NCBI GenBank assembly: GCA_030323305.1
Contig: CP106741.1
Coordinates: forward strand, 3,464,001 to 3,528,000
Length of the DNA stretch: 64,000 nucleotides
Source: Paenibacillus sp. CC-CFT747
Lineage (GTDB): Bacteria > Bacillota > Bacilli > Paenibacillales > NBRC-103111
Direction: 5' to 3'
Shown: piece by piece, positions 50,110-60,247 of the stretch
Position numbering within the stretch: position 1 is the stretch's first letter
Layout of the letters: every line of letters starts with the position of its first letter
The notes under the pieces: generated by a model
The model's input: the letters and a program-made list of their open reading frames with translations, nothing else
What the model was told of the DNA's origin: nothing
Database searches by the model: none
Program-made: the position numbers and the translations under genes

Positions 50110-51207
50110 ATGTTTCATCGTAAAGATACGGTACCCGTCCGAGTCGGTAACCTGACGATCGGCGGAAGCGACGAAGTCATTATCCAGAGCATGTGTACGA
50201 CGAAAACCGCGGACGTTGCGGCCACGGTGGCGGAAATTCACCGTCTCGAAGAGGCCGGCTGTCAAATCGTTCGGGTAACGGTTAACAATAAAGAGGCTGC
50301 GGAGGCCATTAAGGAAATCAAGAAGCAGATTTCTATTCCGCTGGTCGCGGATATTCATTTTGACCATCGGCTGGCCTTGACGGCTATTGAGAATGGAATC
50401 GACAAGGTCCGGATTAACCCGGGCAATATCGGCAAACGGGATAAGGTGGAGGCCGTTGTCCGGGCTTGCAAGGAACGCGGCATTCCGATCCGGATCGGCG
50501 TTAACGCCGGGTCGCTGGAGAAGCACCTGCTGGACAAGTACGGTTATCCGACTCCGGAGGCGATGGTCGAAAGCGCCCTTTTTCACATCGGAATTCTGGA
50601 AGAGCTGGACTTCCATGACATCATCGTCTCCCTTAAGGCTTCGGACGTTCCGATGGCCATTGCGGCTTACACGAAGGCTTCCGAGGCGTTCCGTTATCCC
50701 CTTCACCTGGGGATAACGGAGTCCGGTACGCTTTTCTCCGGTACGATCAAGAGCTCCGCTGGAATCGGGGCCCTGCTTTCTCTCGGAATTGGCAATACCG
50801 TGCGGATTTCCTTAAGCGCGGATCCTGTGGAAGAAGTAAAGGTAGCCCGGGAGCTGCTTAAAACCTTCGGTCTGATCTCCAACGCCGCGACCCTGGTCTC
50901 TTGCCCGACCTGCGGACGCTTGGACATCGATCTGTTCTCCATTGCCAATGAAGTGGAAGAATACATTTCCAAAATCAAGGTGCCGATCAAAGTATCGGTG
51001 CTGGGGTGCGCCGTAAACGGACCGGGAGAAGCCCGCGAAGCGGATATCGGCATAGCCGGCGCCCGCGGCGAGGGAATGCTGTTCCGCTACGGAGAAATGG
51101 TTCGAAAGGTTCCCGAAGCCGATCTTCTGTCTGAGCTGAAGAAAGAAATCGATCATATTGTGGATGAATACGAAAAGACCGGAGTAATCCCCGGCCGTAA
51201 GCATTGA
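50110..51207 (+). CDS. ispG: 4-hydroxy-3-methylbut-2-en-1-yl diphosphate synthase
   Basis: Penultimate step of the MEP isoprenoid route, a [4Fe-4S] enzyme. 365 residues, intact. TIM-barrel part: [31 protein letters not shown]-terminal iron-sulphur part: [12 protein letters not shown] and [11 protein letters not shown], giving the three cluster Cys and a Glu. Start chosen at ATG 50110 after GGAGAG; upstream in-frame starts lack ribosome sites. A terminator follows. Confidence 0.96.
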   Translation: MFHRKDTVPVRVGNLTIGGSDEVIIQSMCTTKTADVAATVAEIHRLEEAGCQIVRVTVNNKEAAEAIKEIKKQISIPLVADIHFDHRLALTAIENGIDKVRINPGNIGKRDKVEAVVRACKERGIPIRIGVNAGSLEKHLLDKYGYPTPEAMVESALFHIGILEELDFHDIIVSLKASDVPMAIAAYTKASEAFRYPLHLGITESGTLFSGTIKSSAGIGALLSLGIGNTVRISLSADPVEEVKVARELLKTFGLISNAATLVSCPTCGRLDIDLFSIANEVEEYISKIKVPIKVSVLGCAVNGPGEAREADIGIAGARGEGMLFRYGEMVRKVPEADLLSELKKEIDHIVDEYEKTGVIPGRKH

Positions 51208-51221
51208 TTTCCTTCCTATAG

Positions 51222-51254
51222 GCAGGTCTTCTTACAAAAGAAGGCCTGTTTTTT
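51222..51254 (+). terminator. Terminator after ispG
   Basis: CAGGTCTTCT/AGAAGGCCTG stem with one G-T pair, six-base loop, six T residues. Confidence 0.88.
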
Positions 51255-51353
51255 CATTGTTAGGCCGATAAAATATTTCCAGGGGAATAATTGTCCCTTC
51301 GTAAACAAATACCATAGCTACCAACAACCTGTTAGCAGGCTAGGAGGCTGGCT

Positions 51354-52184
51354 ATGAAGTGGATAAGTCATGCGGGTAAAATGGTCCTTTGCGCCTTGGC
51401 TCTGGGAGCGGCTCTTGCTTTTCCGGCGGGCAAGGGAAAGGCGGACCCGGTTTCCGTAAAGAAGGCGGCTATCATTATCGATGACTTTGGGAACAACCTC
51501 AAAGGAACGAAAGAGATGATGGAGCTCCCCGTTCCGTTTACAGCGGCTGTCATGCCGTTCCTGCCCACGACCAAGCGGGATGCGGAGTGGGCCCACCGGC
51601 TGGGGCACGATGTGCTTGTCCATCTTCCGATGGAACCGGTCAAAGGCAAGAAAAGCTGGCTGGGCCCCAACCCCATTACGACCGACCTATCAGACGAGGA
51701 GATTCGCAAACGGGTAGAAGCCGCCATTGACGATGTTCCTTATGCCATCGGCATGAACAACCACATGGGGTCGAAGGCGACGGCTGATGAACGGGTAATG
51801 AAAATCGTTCTTCAGGTTTGCCGGGAGAGGCAGCTCTTATTCTTCGACAGCCGCACGAGCTACCGGAGCCAGGTGCCCGTTCTCGCCAAGCAGCTTGGCG
51901 TCCGCACCGAGGAGAACCAGCTGTTCTTTGACGATGTCTACAGCCGGAGCCATATTATCAAGCAGCTGGCTCTCTTCAAGAAGAAGCTCGACCAGAACCG
52001 GGTCTGCACTGCGATCGGTCATGTCGGGGTATCCGGTGTTCCCATGGCGGAAGAGCTGAAGAAAACAGTGCTGGAGCTTTCTCCGGAGGTTACCTTCCTA
52101 ACCTTGAGCGAATTTATCGCGGTGAAAACGAGGGGGAATCAGGAAGAGGCATCTCCGGAGTCTGCGGGCAAGCTCCAAAATTGA
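51354..52184 (+). CDS. Divergent polysaccharide deacetylase family protein
   Basis: 276 residues, intact, with a Sec-type signal peptide (MKWISHAGKMVLCALALGAA, cleavage near FPAGKGKA). The fold is the divergent deacetylase (YibQ) type: AAIIIDDFGNN, HDVLVHLPMEP, MNNHMGSKAT, FFDSRTSYRS. Acidic and His residues at the metal-site positions are present. An exported envelope enzyme or enzyme-like protein of uncertain substrate. Its 3' end overlaps the convergent amidase gene by 46 bases. Confidence 0.88.
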   Translation: MKWISHAGKMVLCALALGAALAFPAGKGKADPVSVKKAAIIIDDFGNNLKGTKEMMELPVPFTAAVMPFLPTTKRDAEWAHRLGHDVLVHLPMEPVKGKKSWLGPNPITTDLSDEEIRKRVEAAIDDVPYAIGMNNHMGSKATADERVMKIVLQVCRERQLLFFDSRTSYRSQVPVLAKQLGVRTEENQLFFDDVYSRSHIIKQLALFKKKLDQNRVCTAIGHVGVSGVPMAEELKKTVLELSPEVTFLTLSEFIAVKTRGNQEEASPESAGKLQN

Positions 52185-52869
52185 CGCACAGCCTCGCCCA
52201 ACGCTTGAACGAGCTCGTCTTGTCCTTTGGGTGAAGTGAGCCTGGCCCGGTCCGCCGCATTGGAAAGAAAACCAAGCTCCACGATAACGGTGGGGCTTTT
52301 TATTCGTTTAAGAATGTAAAAGGTTTTCCCTAAGACCGGGACGTTATTCGTCCCGTAAACACGATTGAGGGAATTTTGAAGAAGGCGGGAGAGCTGATGG
52401 CTTTCCGGATTCACCTTAGAGTACAGCACCACTCCGCCCGATTTGCCTGTTCGGGAGCTGGTGTTCACATGCAGACTGAGCACAACACGGGGATGCAGCA
52501 GATTCGCTATACCCGCCCGCTGCCCCAGATCCCGCAGATGGCGTGACGGGTTGGGCATCCATTGGTTGTCCTCGCTCAGTGCGTAATCTCCCGTCCGGTC
52601 CAAGACGGTCCGGTACCCGAGTCCTGTCAGATGGTCGTAAAGCTTGCGTCCCATCGCAAGGTTGATGTCTTTTTCCAGCAGGCTTCCTTCCGATGTTCCT
52701 CCATCAATCCCCCCATGACCGGCATCGATAACGATATCGGCGGAAGGAAGCAGCACCGTGTCTACCTGGACGTGAAGAGGGTGAACCTCCGGCTCCGAGA
52801 ACCCCCGAGCAAAATCAAGGAAGCTGCAAGGGAGGGAAGAAGCAGAAGGGAACGGCAGGTTCGTTTCAT
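52139..52869 (-). CDS. cwlD: N-acetylmuramoyl-L-alanine amidase, CwlD-like (one suspected frameshift)
   Basis: About 243 residues after adding one C (plus strand) to the C5 run at 52802-52806. The repair adds a signal peptide (MKRTCRSLLLLPSLAASLIL) to the enzyme. Zinc and catalytic motifs: IVIDAGHGGIDGG, Glu in LLEKDINLA, VVLSLHVNTS, and VIVELGFLSN. Length and layout fit CwlD, the amidase that makes muramic lactam in spore cortex, but other Amidase_3 enzymes look similar. Confidence 0.82.
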
Positions 52870-53035
52870 GAGGCAGCTCTCCCTTATCAATATAGTGGAA
52901 TAGAGTCTTATTGCTTAAGATGCTCAGCTGAAGAAAGGGACTTGCCTGCCAAATGTTGCGGGAAGCCGGCTTCCCAACGATTAGCTGAAAGCAGCGCTGG
53001 GAATACTAACCGTTAGAAGCGAGGAGGGAATCCAG

Positions 53036-54753
53036 ATGAGTTTAAGTGTGATTCTGATGGTGATTCAAGTGTTTTTTGCTGTTGTCATAGGCATGTATTT
53101 CTGGAATTTGCTGCGGGGGCAGCAGACCAACCGTTCGGCCGTCGACCGGGAATCGAAGAAGGAGATGGAGAAGCTGCGCAAGCTTCGTTCCGTCTCTTTA
53201 TCCAAGCCGTTATCCGAGAAAACACGGCCCAGCTCCATGCAGGAAATCATCGGCCAGAAGGAAGGACTTCGCGCTCTGAAGGCGGCCTTATGCGGACCTA
53301 ACCCGCAGCATATTCTGATTTACGGCCCTCCCGGTGTAGGCAAAACGGCAGCGGCCCGTGTCATTCTCGAAGAGGCGAAGAAGAACCCGGCCTCGCCTTT
53401 CCGTCAAGATGCCAAGTTCGTGGAGACGGATGCCACGACAGCCCGGTTTGACGAAAGAGGCATTGCCGATCCTTTGATCGGCTCGGTTCATGACCCAATC
53501 TATCAAGGGGCGGGAGCGATGGGGGTGGCCGGAATTCCTCAGCCGAAGCCGGGAGCGGTTTCGAAGGCCCACGGGGGAATCTTGTTTATCGATGAGATCG
53601 GCGAACTGCACGCCGTCCAGATGAATAAACTGCTGAAGGTGCTGGAGGACCGGAAGGTTTTTCTGGAGAGCGCCTACTACAGCTCGGAGGACCCGAACAT
53701 CCCGACCTATATCCATGATATTTTTCAGAACGGGCTTCCCGCGGATTTCCGCTTGGTAGGAGCAACTACCCGGACGCCGCAGGATATTCCGCCCGCCATC
53801 CGGTCCCGCTGCATGGAGGTATTCTTCCGTCCTCTACTGCCGGAGGAAATCGGAGAGATCGCCTCGAACGCCATCCGCAAGATCGGGTTTCCGGATAACA
53901 AGGAAGCGGTCGAGGTCGTGAAGCGCTATACCACCAACGGACGGGAAGCGGTGAATGTCATTCAGCTGGCCGCCGGTCTTGCCATGACCGATCACCGCCA
54001 GGCGCTGTCCGCAGCCGATGTCGAATGGGTGGTCAACAGCAGCCAGATCCCGCCCAGACCCGACAAGAAGGTCCCATCCGCCCCTAGAGTGGGCTTCGTG
54101 AACGGTTTGGCGGTATACGGACCGAACCTTGGCACGCTGCTGGAAATTGAAGTGACCGCCATTCCGGCCGGGCGGGGCAAGGGCACCTTCAACATCACCG
54201 GTGTCGTGGATGAAGAGGAAGTGGGAGGAGGCTCCCGGACCCTTCGCCGCAAAAGCATGGCCAGAGGCTCCGTGGAGAACGTACTGACGGTCCTGCGCAA
54301 GCTGGGCATGGAGCCTTACGATTATGATCTGCACATCAACTTTCCCGGCGGAATTCCCATCGACGGGCCGTCGGCAGGCATTTCGATGGCAACGGCTATC
54401 GTTTCGGCCATCAAAAACATTCCGGTGGACAACAAGCTCGCGATGACCGGAGAGGTGGGCATTCATGGCCGGGTGAAGCCGATTGGGGAGTGGTAGCCAA
54501 AGTGGAAGCCGCCTTCCAGGCAGGGGCTACCAAAGTGCTCATCCCGCGGGAAAACTGGCAGGAAATTTTCAGCGGTCTTCAAGGTGTAGAAGTCATTGCC
54601 GTGGACACCATCGAAGAGGTGCTCGAGAATGCGCTTGGCTTGACCATCGCGGCGGAACCGGCGGAAACCATCCTGCCTGCGCTTGCTGATCAAAGCCTCC
54701 CTGCAACGCTACCGTATCTTCAGGCGGAATCGAGAGGAGCCGACAAGCCTTGA
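53036..54753 (+). CDS. lonB: Lon-type protease LonB (one suspected frameshift)
   Basis: About 572 residues after adding one G at 54485-54488. N-terminal membrane helix (residues 3-24), then AAA domain: Walker [10 protein letters not shown], Walker [12 protein letters not shown]-terminal Lon protease domain with catalytic Ser in DGPSAGISM and, after repair, the Lys-containing [16 protein letters not shown]. The extra insert between Walker A and B is typical of LonB rather than LonA. In B. subtilis LonB is forespore-specific. The lonA gene follows. Confidence 0.95.
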
Positions 54754-54761
54754 TGGGGAAA

Positions 54762-54791
54762 TTGGTGTTTTGTTTGGACATTTGCTAAAAT
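54762..54791 (+). promoter_or_regulatory. lonA: Possible sigma-A promoter of lonA
   Basis: TAAAAT at 54786-54791 with TTGGTG 18 bases upstream; the -10 is good, the -35 weak. It overlaps the end of lonB only slightly beyond its stop. Confidence 0.45.
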
Positions 54792-54837
54792 AGACTCTAC
54801 AGCTTTGAAAGAGAAGTGCCATTGGGGGTGCATGAGC

Positions 54838-57174
54838 ATGGGACCGAACAAATCGAAGGCTAGACGAATGCCTTTGCTTCCGTTAAGGGGATTGCTGGTT
54901 TACCCAAGCATGGTCCTCCATTTGGATGTGGGGCGCGAGAAATCGGTGAAGGCGCTGGAGAAAGCGATGGTGGACGACAGCCTGATTCTTCTCTGCTCCC
55001 AGTCCGAAATCAATATTGAAGAACCGACCCAGGAAGACATTTACCGGGTGGGAACGATAGCCAAGGTCAGACAGATGCTTAAGCTTCCGAACGGAACCAT
55101 CCGCGTTCTGGTGGAAGGCGTTACCCGTGCCGAGGTGACGGATTTTCTGGCCAATGAGGAATTTTACGAGGTCAACCTTAAGGAGCTTCCGGAACAGATC
55201 GTAACGGACTCCGAGATCGACGCTTTGATGCGGACGGTGCTTAACCAGTTCGAACATTATATCAACCTTTCGAAGAAGGTCACCCCGGAAACGCTTGCCG
55301 CGGTTTCGGATATTGATGAGCCGGGGCGTCTTGCCGATGTGATCTGTTCCCATCTGTCCTTGAAGATCAAGGATAAGCAGGATATCCTTGAGACGATCGA
55401 CGTAAGGGCTCGCTTGGAGAAGCTCCTCGATATTCTGAACAATGAGCGGGAAGTTCTGGAGCTCGAACGCAAAATCAGCCAGCGCGTCAAGAAGCAAATG
55501 GAGAAAACTCAGAAGGAATACTACCTTCGTGAGCAGATGAAGGCGATCCAGAAGGAGCTTGGCGAGAAGGAGGGCCGCGCAGGCGAAATCGACGAGCTCC
55601 GCAGTCAAATGAACGAGGCGAAGCTTCCGGAGAAGGTGCGGGAGAAGATCGAGAAGGAAATCGACCGCCTGGAGAAAATGCCCGCCTCTTCAGCCGAAGG
55701 CGGCGTCATCCGCAATTATATCGATTGGCTCCTCGCTCTTCCTTGGACGAAGGAAACCGAGGACGATCTCGATCTGGCCAAAGCGGAAGAGATTCTGAAC
55801 GAGGATCACTATGGGCTTGAGAAGCCGAAGGAGCGGGTACTGGAGTATCTGGCCGTCCAGAAGCTCGTGCAGAAGCTGAAAGGGCCGATTCTGTGCCTTG
55901 TCGGTCCTCCGGGAGTCGGGAAGACGTCCATCGCCCGTTCCATTGCCCGCTCTCTAGGCCGGGAATTCATCCGGGTATCCCTTGGAGGGGTGCGGGACGA
56001 GGCTGAAATTCGCGGACACCGCCGCACCTACGTGGGAGCCATGCCGGGACGCATCATCCAGGGCATGAAGACGGCCGGCACCGCCAATCCGGTCTTCCTG
56101 CTCGATGAAATCGACAAGATGGCCATGGATTTCCGCGGCGATCCTGCTTCGGCTCTCTTGGAAGTGCTGGATCCGGAGCAGAACAGCACCTTCAGCGATC
56201 ATTTCGTGGAGCTGCCGTTTGACCTGTCGAACGTGATGTTCGTCACCACGGCCAATGCCGCCCACAACATTCCGCGGCCGCTTCTCGACCGGATGGAGAT
56301 GCTCTATATCCCCGGCTACACGGAGATTGAGAAGCTTCATATCGCCGAGAAATATCTTCTTCCTAAGCAGAAGAGAGAACATGGCTTGAAGCCGGAGCAG
56401 CTGGACGTCCAGGAGGCCGCCATTCTGGCCGTTATCCGGGAGTATACCCGCGAAGCCGGCGTCCGCAACCTCGAGCAGCAGGTGGCAAGCCTTTGCCGGA
56501 AGTCAGCCAAGGAGATCGTCACGCATAACGGGGAGTCTGTCACTATCACGACGGATAACCTTAAGGACTATCTTGGACCGGCCAAATTCCGCTACGGAAT
56601 GGCCGAGCTCGAAGACCAGATCGGAGCGGTGACGGGGCTTGCCTGGACCGAGGTCGGCGGGGATACCCTCGTGATCGAGGTCAGCGTGATTCCGGGCAAC
56701 GGGAAGCTGACGCTGACCGGTAAGCTGGGAGACGTCATGAAAGAGTCCGCGCAGGCGGCCTTCAGCTACACCCGTTCCCGGGCATCCCAGCTGGACATTC
56801 CGGTCGACTTCCACGAGAAGAACGACATTCACATCCACATTCCGGAAGGGGCCATCCCGAAAGACGGACCGTCGGCCGGAATCACGATGGCGACCGCGCT
56901 CATTTCGGCCCTCACGAACGTGCCGGTTTCCCGCGAGGTGGCCATGACCGGAGAGATTACGCTCCGCGGCAGGGTATTGCCGATCGGCGGCCTGAAGGAG
57001 AAGACGCTTGCCGCCCACCGGGCCGGAATCAAGACCGTTCTTCTGCCCAAGGACAACGAGAAGGACATCCAGGACATTCCGGAGAGTGTTCGCGAGAATC
57101 TGACCTTTATTCCTGTAGCCCATATGGACGAAGTGCTGGAACATGCCCTCGTCCGCCCGCTGCAGGTTCAATAA
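54838..57174 (+). CDS. lonA: ATP-dependent protease LonA
   Basis: 778 residues, intact. N-terminal substrate domain ([19 protein letters not shown]), coiled coil about residues 190-270, AAA module with Walker [10 protein letters not shown], Walker [10 protein letters not shown], and protease domain with catalytic Ser in [10 protein letters not shown] and Lys in [14 protein letters not shown]. Start ATG 54838 has better spacing from GGGGGTG than ATG 54832 or TTG 54805. Confidence 0.97.
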   Translation: MGPNKSKARRMPLLPLRGLLVYPSMVLHLDVGREKSVKALEKAMVDDSLILLCSQSEINIEEPTQEDIYRVGTIAKVRQMLKLPNGTIRVLVEGVTRAEVTDFLANEEFYEVNLKELPEQIVTDSEIDALMRTVLNQFEHYINLSKKVTPETLAAVSDIDEPGRLADVICSHLSLKIKDKQDILETIDVRARLEKLLDILNNEREVLELERKISQRVKKQMEKTQKEYYLREQMKAIQKELGEKEGRAGEIDELRSQMNEAKLPEKVREKIEKEIDRLEKMPASSAEGGVIRNYIDWLLALPWTKETEDDLDLAKAEEILNEDHYGLEKPKERVLEYLAVQKLVQKLKGPILCLVGPPGVGKTSIARSIARSLGREFIRVSLGGVRDEAEIRGHRRTYVGAMPGRIIQGMKTAGTANPVFLLDEIDKMAMDFRGDPASALLEVLDPEQNSTFSDHFVELPFDLSNVMFVTTANAAHNIPRPLLDRMEMLYIPGYTEIEKLHIAEKYLLPKQKREHGLKPEQLDVQEAAILAVIREYTREAGVRNLEQQVASLCRKSAKEIVTHNGESVTITTDNLKDYLGPAKFRYGMAELEDQIGAVTGLAWTEVGGDTLVIEVSVIPGNGKLTLTGKLGDVMKESAQAAFSYTRSRASQLDIPVDFHEKNDIHIHIPEGAIPKDGPSAGITMATALISALTNVPVSREVAMTGEITLRGRVLPIGGLKEKTLAAHRAGIKTVLLPKDNEKDIQDIPESVRENLTFIPVAHMDEVLEHALVRPLQVQ

Positions 57175-57192
57175 GAAAGTAGGAACACCTAT

Positions 57193-57822
57193 ATGAAGAT
57201 CAACCAGGCGGAATTCGTCATCAGTGCGGTTGGTCCGGGACAATACCCAACGGATGCTCTGCCGGAGATTGCTCTGGCAGGGCGTTCCAATGTAGGGAAG
57301 TCCTCGCTGATCAATCGGCTTATTCAGCGTAAGAACCTGGCTCGGACAAGCTCCCAGCCGGGCAAAACGCAAACCTTGAACTATTACCGCATTAATTCCG
57401 ACTTGTATTTTGTCGATCTCCCCGGCTACGGGTATGCCAAGGTCTCCAAAACCCAGAGAGCCGTCTGGGGCAAGTTTATCGAGGAATATATAACGAAGCG
57501 GGAGCCGCTTAAGCTCATCCTTCATATCATCGACCTCCGTCATCCTCCTACCAAGGATGATATGGCGATGTACGACTGGCTGAAGCACCACGATATTCCG
57601 GTCTGCGTCGTCGCCACCAAGGCCGACAAGATTCCAAAGGGAAAATGGCAGAAGCATCTGAAGGTGATCCGCCAGGAGCTCCTGATGGAGCCGGATGACC
57701 GCATCCTGCTGTTCTCCTCCGAGCTTGGCGTGGGCAAGGACGAGCTTTGGGGGCTCATCCTCGAGACCATTCGCGGAGAAGACGAGGCGGAGCGGGAGGA
57801 ACAGCCCGAAACGGCGGAATAG
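57193..57822 (+). CDS. ysxC: Ribosome biogenesis GTPase YsxC (EngB)
   Basis: 209 residues, intact. GTPase motifs: G1 [10 protein letters not shown]2 region [11 protein letters not shown]3 DLPGYG, G4 ATKADK, G5 FSSE. Essential for 50S subunit assembly in B. subtilis. Starts 18 bases after lonA and is probably co-transcribed, as in B. subtilis. Confidence 0.97.
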   Translation: MKINQAEFVISAVGPGQYPTDALPEIALAGRSNVGKSSLINRLIQRKNLARTSSQPGKTQTLNYYRINSDLYFVDLPGYGYAKVSKTQRAVWGKFIEEYITKREPLKLILHIIDLRHPPTKDDMAMYDWLKHHDIPVCVVATKADKIPKGKWQKHLKVIRQELLMEPDDRILLFSSELGVGKDELWGLILETIRGEDEAEREEQPETAE

Positions 57823-57838
57823 CTGCATTGCATAGTAC

Positions 57839-57868
57839 GGCCAGCCGGCCCGATCCGGCTGGCTTTTT
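57839..57868 (+). terminator. Terminator after lonA-ysxC
   Basis: GCCAGCCGG/CCGGCTGGC perfect stem, six-base loop, five T residues. Confidence 0.92.
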
Positions 57869-58145
57869 ATCGTGGAATTCGAAAGATCTTGCAGTTGGTC
57901 GTTGAATTAAAGAGAATAGGGGAGGTTCTCTTTTCTTCTTCCGGCTTTTTTGCGAATTATCCGAAAAATTCGGCTAATTCTTCGGTTCGAAGAGGAAGAA
58001 TATTTTTGCAAGGTGTAGTATACTTATTATGGGTAAGGTGGATATTGGGCCTTGTTTCATAACCCGGCGAACGGGTTAAAGGTTACTAATAGACCGCCAA
58101 GCGGAATGACCCAAGCGTTTCAAAAAACAGAATCGAGGGATTTTT
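57869..58145. other. Intergenic region before the conserved 195-residue protein
   Basis: AT-rich, with small inverted repeats CCGAA/TTCGG (57960-57972), CTTCG/CGAAG (57980-57991) and AACCCG/CGGGTT (58062-58077). A promoter is expected near 58000-58030 (TATACT present), but no convincing -35 was found. No gene seen. Confidence 0.4.
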
Positions 58146-58733
58146 ATGGCACAAAGGTTAGCGACGGAGTATGTCAAAACCTGCCTGGTATTAACGGAAG
58201 CCGAAATGGACCAATTTATCCAGCTCTTTGTCGAGAATCAAACGCCTTTGCAGGTCAAGGTACTGGATAACGGAAGTCAGGAACTTGTTTTTCAAGATGA
58301 GGCCGATGGAGAAATTGTGCTTTCCTTCGAACGCAATGCCGGTAAGTATGTTTGTACGGGATCCTGCAGGGTGAGCAGCCAGAAGCTCGCCAACGCGATG
58401 CGCAAAGCCGTTTCCGCTTTCAAGGGAAGCGCGCTGGTGAATCGCCATTATACCGGCTTCTCCATGATGTACCAATATGAGCGGGGGCAAGTGACCAAGA
58501 TCGTAGAGCTCAAAAACGGACGTCACAAAGTCGTTTATGAATACAAAGACACGCTCGGTGAGATGGAGCGCCTCTTCAAGCTCGATGAGGTGGAACGCGA
58601 GATTAGCAGCCTGCATGGGCAGGTGGATGAATTGCTTGATCTCCGCAACCGTACGGAAGATCCGGCGGCCAGAGGGCGGATCGATCAGGATTTACGCATG
58701 GTGACGAAGCGCATGTTTGCGCTTGAAGCATAG
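58146..58733 (+). CDS. Conserved Paenibacillus-type protein of unknown function
   Basis: 195 residues, intact, ATG 58146. Starts MAQRLATEYVKTCLVLTEAE; mixed alpha-beta with VLSFERNAGKYVCTGSCRV, KAVSAFKGSALVNRHYTGF, then a C-terminal coiled coil (residues 140-195, EREISSLHGQVDELLDLRNR). Similar proteins in Paenibacillus are, in my recall, often mislabelled as peptide-synthetase modules; nothing here supports that. Function unknown; no membrane segment. Confidence 0.85.
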   Translation: MAQRLATEYVKTCLVLTEAEMDQFIQLFVENQTPLQVKVLDNGSQELVFQDEADGEIVLSFERNAGKYVCTGSCRVSSQKLANAMRKAVSAFKGSALVNRHYTGFSMMYQYERGQVTKIVELKNGRHKVVYEYKDTLGEMERLFKLDEVEREISSLHGQVDELLDLRNRTEDPAARGRIDQDLRMVTKRMFALEA

Positions 58734-58749
58734 GATGCTATCATTCGGA

Positions 58750-58777
58750 GGAGCTCCCGGAAGGGGGCTTTTTCCGT
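58750..58777 (+). terminator. Terminator after the 195-residue protein
   Basis: AGCTCCC/GGGGGCT stem with one G-T pair and a four-base loop, then five T residues. Confidence 0.7.
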
Positions 58778-59074
58778 TGGAAGGCTCGGGTAAGAATAGG
58801 CATACGGGAGAATGAACGTTACGATGGCCTTCCGCATAAGCTGTGCATGTACCGGAACACACCAAGTCCCCCGGCCCTCTCAAAATTTCTTTCCAAAAGG
58901 TATTGCATTTCTACCCGATAGATGTTATTTTTATTTTCGTTGAAAACTTTATAGGAACCAGGATTCACTCAGGACATTTGTATGTTGCGAGAGATTATTC
59001 CCTCGGGAAGTGAATGACGTAGGTCCTAGCGGATGAAATCAAACAATTTTATTCCTAGGAAGGGGAACCGGAAG
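58778..59074. other. Leader region of speD
   Basis: AT-rich from 58890. Candidate -35 TTGAAA at 58941 and an AT-rich -10 region follow without good spacing. The ribosome site AGGAAGGGGAA lies just before speD. No gene or riboswitch recognised. Confidence 0.4.
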
Positions 59075-59476
59075 ATGGAATACTCAACTTTCGGAAGACA
59101 CGTAGCAGTTGATACTTGGGGAGTCGATTTTGACCTTCTCAACAACTCGGAATGGCTGCAAGCACAAATGGTAGAGGCTGCTGAGGTTTGCGGAGCAACG
59201 GTACTGTCCGTTCAAGCCCAACAATTCGAGCCTCAAGGCGCAACGGTGTTGGTCATGCTATCGGAAAGCCATATCTCCATTCATACTTATCCTGAGAGAG
59301 GTTTTGCTGCATTGGATTGTTATACATGCGGTGAAACGGTGGATCCCCAATTGGCGATTGACCATATGATTTCCGTGCTTAAGCCGGCAGAGGTACATGC
59401 CAAGAAGCTGATTCGCGGTCTCGGTGAACTGAAAGTGGAAACGCCTGAAATCAAGCTAGCTGTTGCGGTAAAGTAA
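59075..59476 (+). CDS. speD: S-adenosylmethionine decarboxylase proenzyme
   Basis: 133 residues, the size of the small bacterial (class 1B) form. Makes decarboxylated SAM for spermidine synthesis. It self-cleaves before the Ser in ESHISIHTYPE to form the pyruvoyl group; His and the Cys in ALDCYTCGE are the other active-site residues. ATG 59075 chosen over 59033 for its ribosome site and the conserved MEYSTFGRH start. Confidence 0.96.
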   Translation: MEYSTFGRHVAVDTWGVDFDLLNNSEWLQAQMVEAAEVCGATVLSVQAQQFEPQGATVLVMLSESHISIHTYPERGFAALDCYTCGETVDPQLAIDHMISVLKPAEVHAKKLIRGLGELKVETPEIKLAVAVK

Positions 59477-59515
59477 CAAGGTTACGCCCGTAATAAAATA
59501 GAATCGGTAATCCTC

Positions 59516-59549
59516 GGCCATGGAAGAAATTCCATGGTCATTTGTTTTG
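59516..59549 (+). terminator. Terminator after speD
   Basis: CCATGGAA/TTCCATGG perfect stem with a GAAA loop and a moderately T-rich tail. Confidence 0.65.
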
Positions 59550-59604
59550 TCCCGCCCCCATACAATGAAGGCAAGAGCGGGAGGACAAGAGCGGAGGGAC
59601 CGAA

Positions 59605-60141
59605 TTGACCAGAAAGCACAACGGGCGTTGGCTGATTATAGTGGTGCTGGCCGTGCTGGTGGGCTGGCCGGTTTACCAGCTCGCGGATTGGTACAAGAAT
59701 GTGACCTCGCGGCATGACGCCTCCTACAGTCTGTTTGAGGTTTCCCTCTTTCAGATGGAGCTGCTGAACAGCACGCTACGGGAGGCCGCCACGGCACAGG
59801 ATACGGGGCAGCTGGACACGCTGAAGCTTGCGGCTTACTCCGCCCAGTTTACCCATGAGAGGCTGGCGGCGGCGATGGAGGAGGAGGGGCTCGCGGACCT
59901 CGCTTCCCTTCCTCAGCTTCAGCAGGTTCTGCTAAGACTCCAAATCGGCGGCAGGCGCACGTTGAAGCCGGAGGAAACGCAGCTTATCGGGGAGGCCGCG
60001 GAGCTCTTCCAGAGGCTGTATGAAGAGTATGGAGGGCTCATGGGGCCGAATCACCGTCTGATCCCGTCCAAGAACGACAAAGTGCGGAAATTCGACAAAG
60101 AGCTGCAGGAGCTGCTCCGCAAAAAGCCGCTGGGAGGCTGA
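59605..60141 (+). CDS. Membrane-anchored protein of unknown function
   Basis: 178 residues, TTG start at 59605 behind GCGGAGGG. One N-terminal membrane helix (residues 9-27, LIIVVLAVLVGWPVY), then a helical extracytoplasmic domain with no recognised motif and a basic C-terminus. Directly upstream of hemA but with a separate hemA promoter between them. I do not recognise the family. Confidence 0.7.
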   Translation: MTRKHNGRWLIIVVLAVLVGWPVYQLADWYKNVTSRHDASYSLFEVSLFQMELLNSTLREAATAQDTGQLDTLKLAAYSAQFTHERLAAAMEEEGLADLASLPQLQQVLLRLQIGGRRTLKPEETQLIGEAAELFQRLYEEYGGLMGPNHRLIPSKNDKVRKFDKELQELLRKKPLGG

Positions 60142-60199
60142 AAACGGCTTCCCGGCTTTTCAAAATTTATTCATATTCTCGGCTTATACATATTTTATT

Positions 60200-60211
60200 A
60201 TGTGATATAAT
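60200..60211 (+). promoter_or_regulatory. hemA: Extended -10 promoter of hemA
   Basis: TGATATAAT contains TATAAT (60206-60211) preceded by TG with one base between, an extended -10. The -35 region is poor. It lies 36 bases before the hemA start. Confidence 0.6.
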
Positions 60212-60247
60212 GAGTATTGTTACATACAAGAGGGGCAGGTGAACACA

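Noticed and set aside
58146..58733. Non-ribosomal peptide synthetase module
   Set aside because: A label seen on similar proteins in memory, but there is no adenylation, carrier or condensation motif in these 195 residues.
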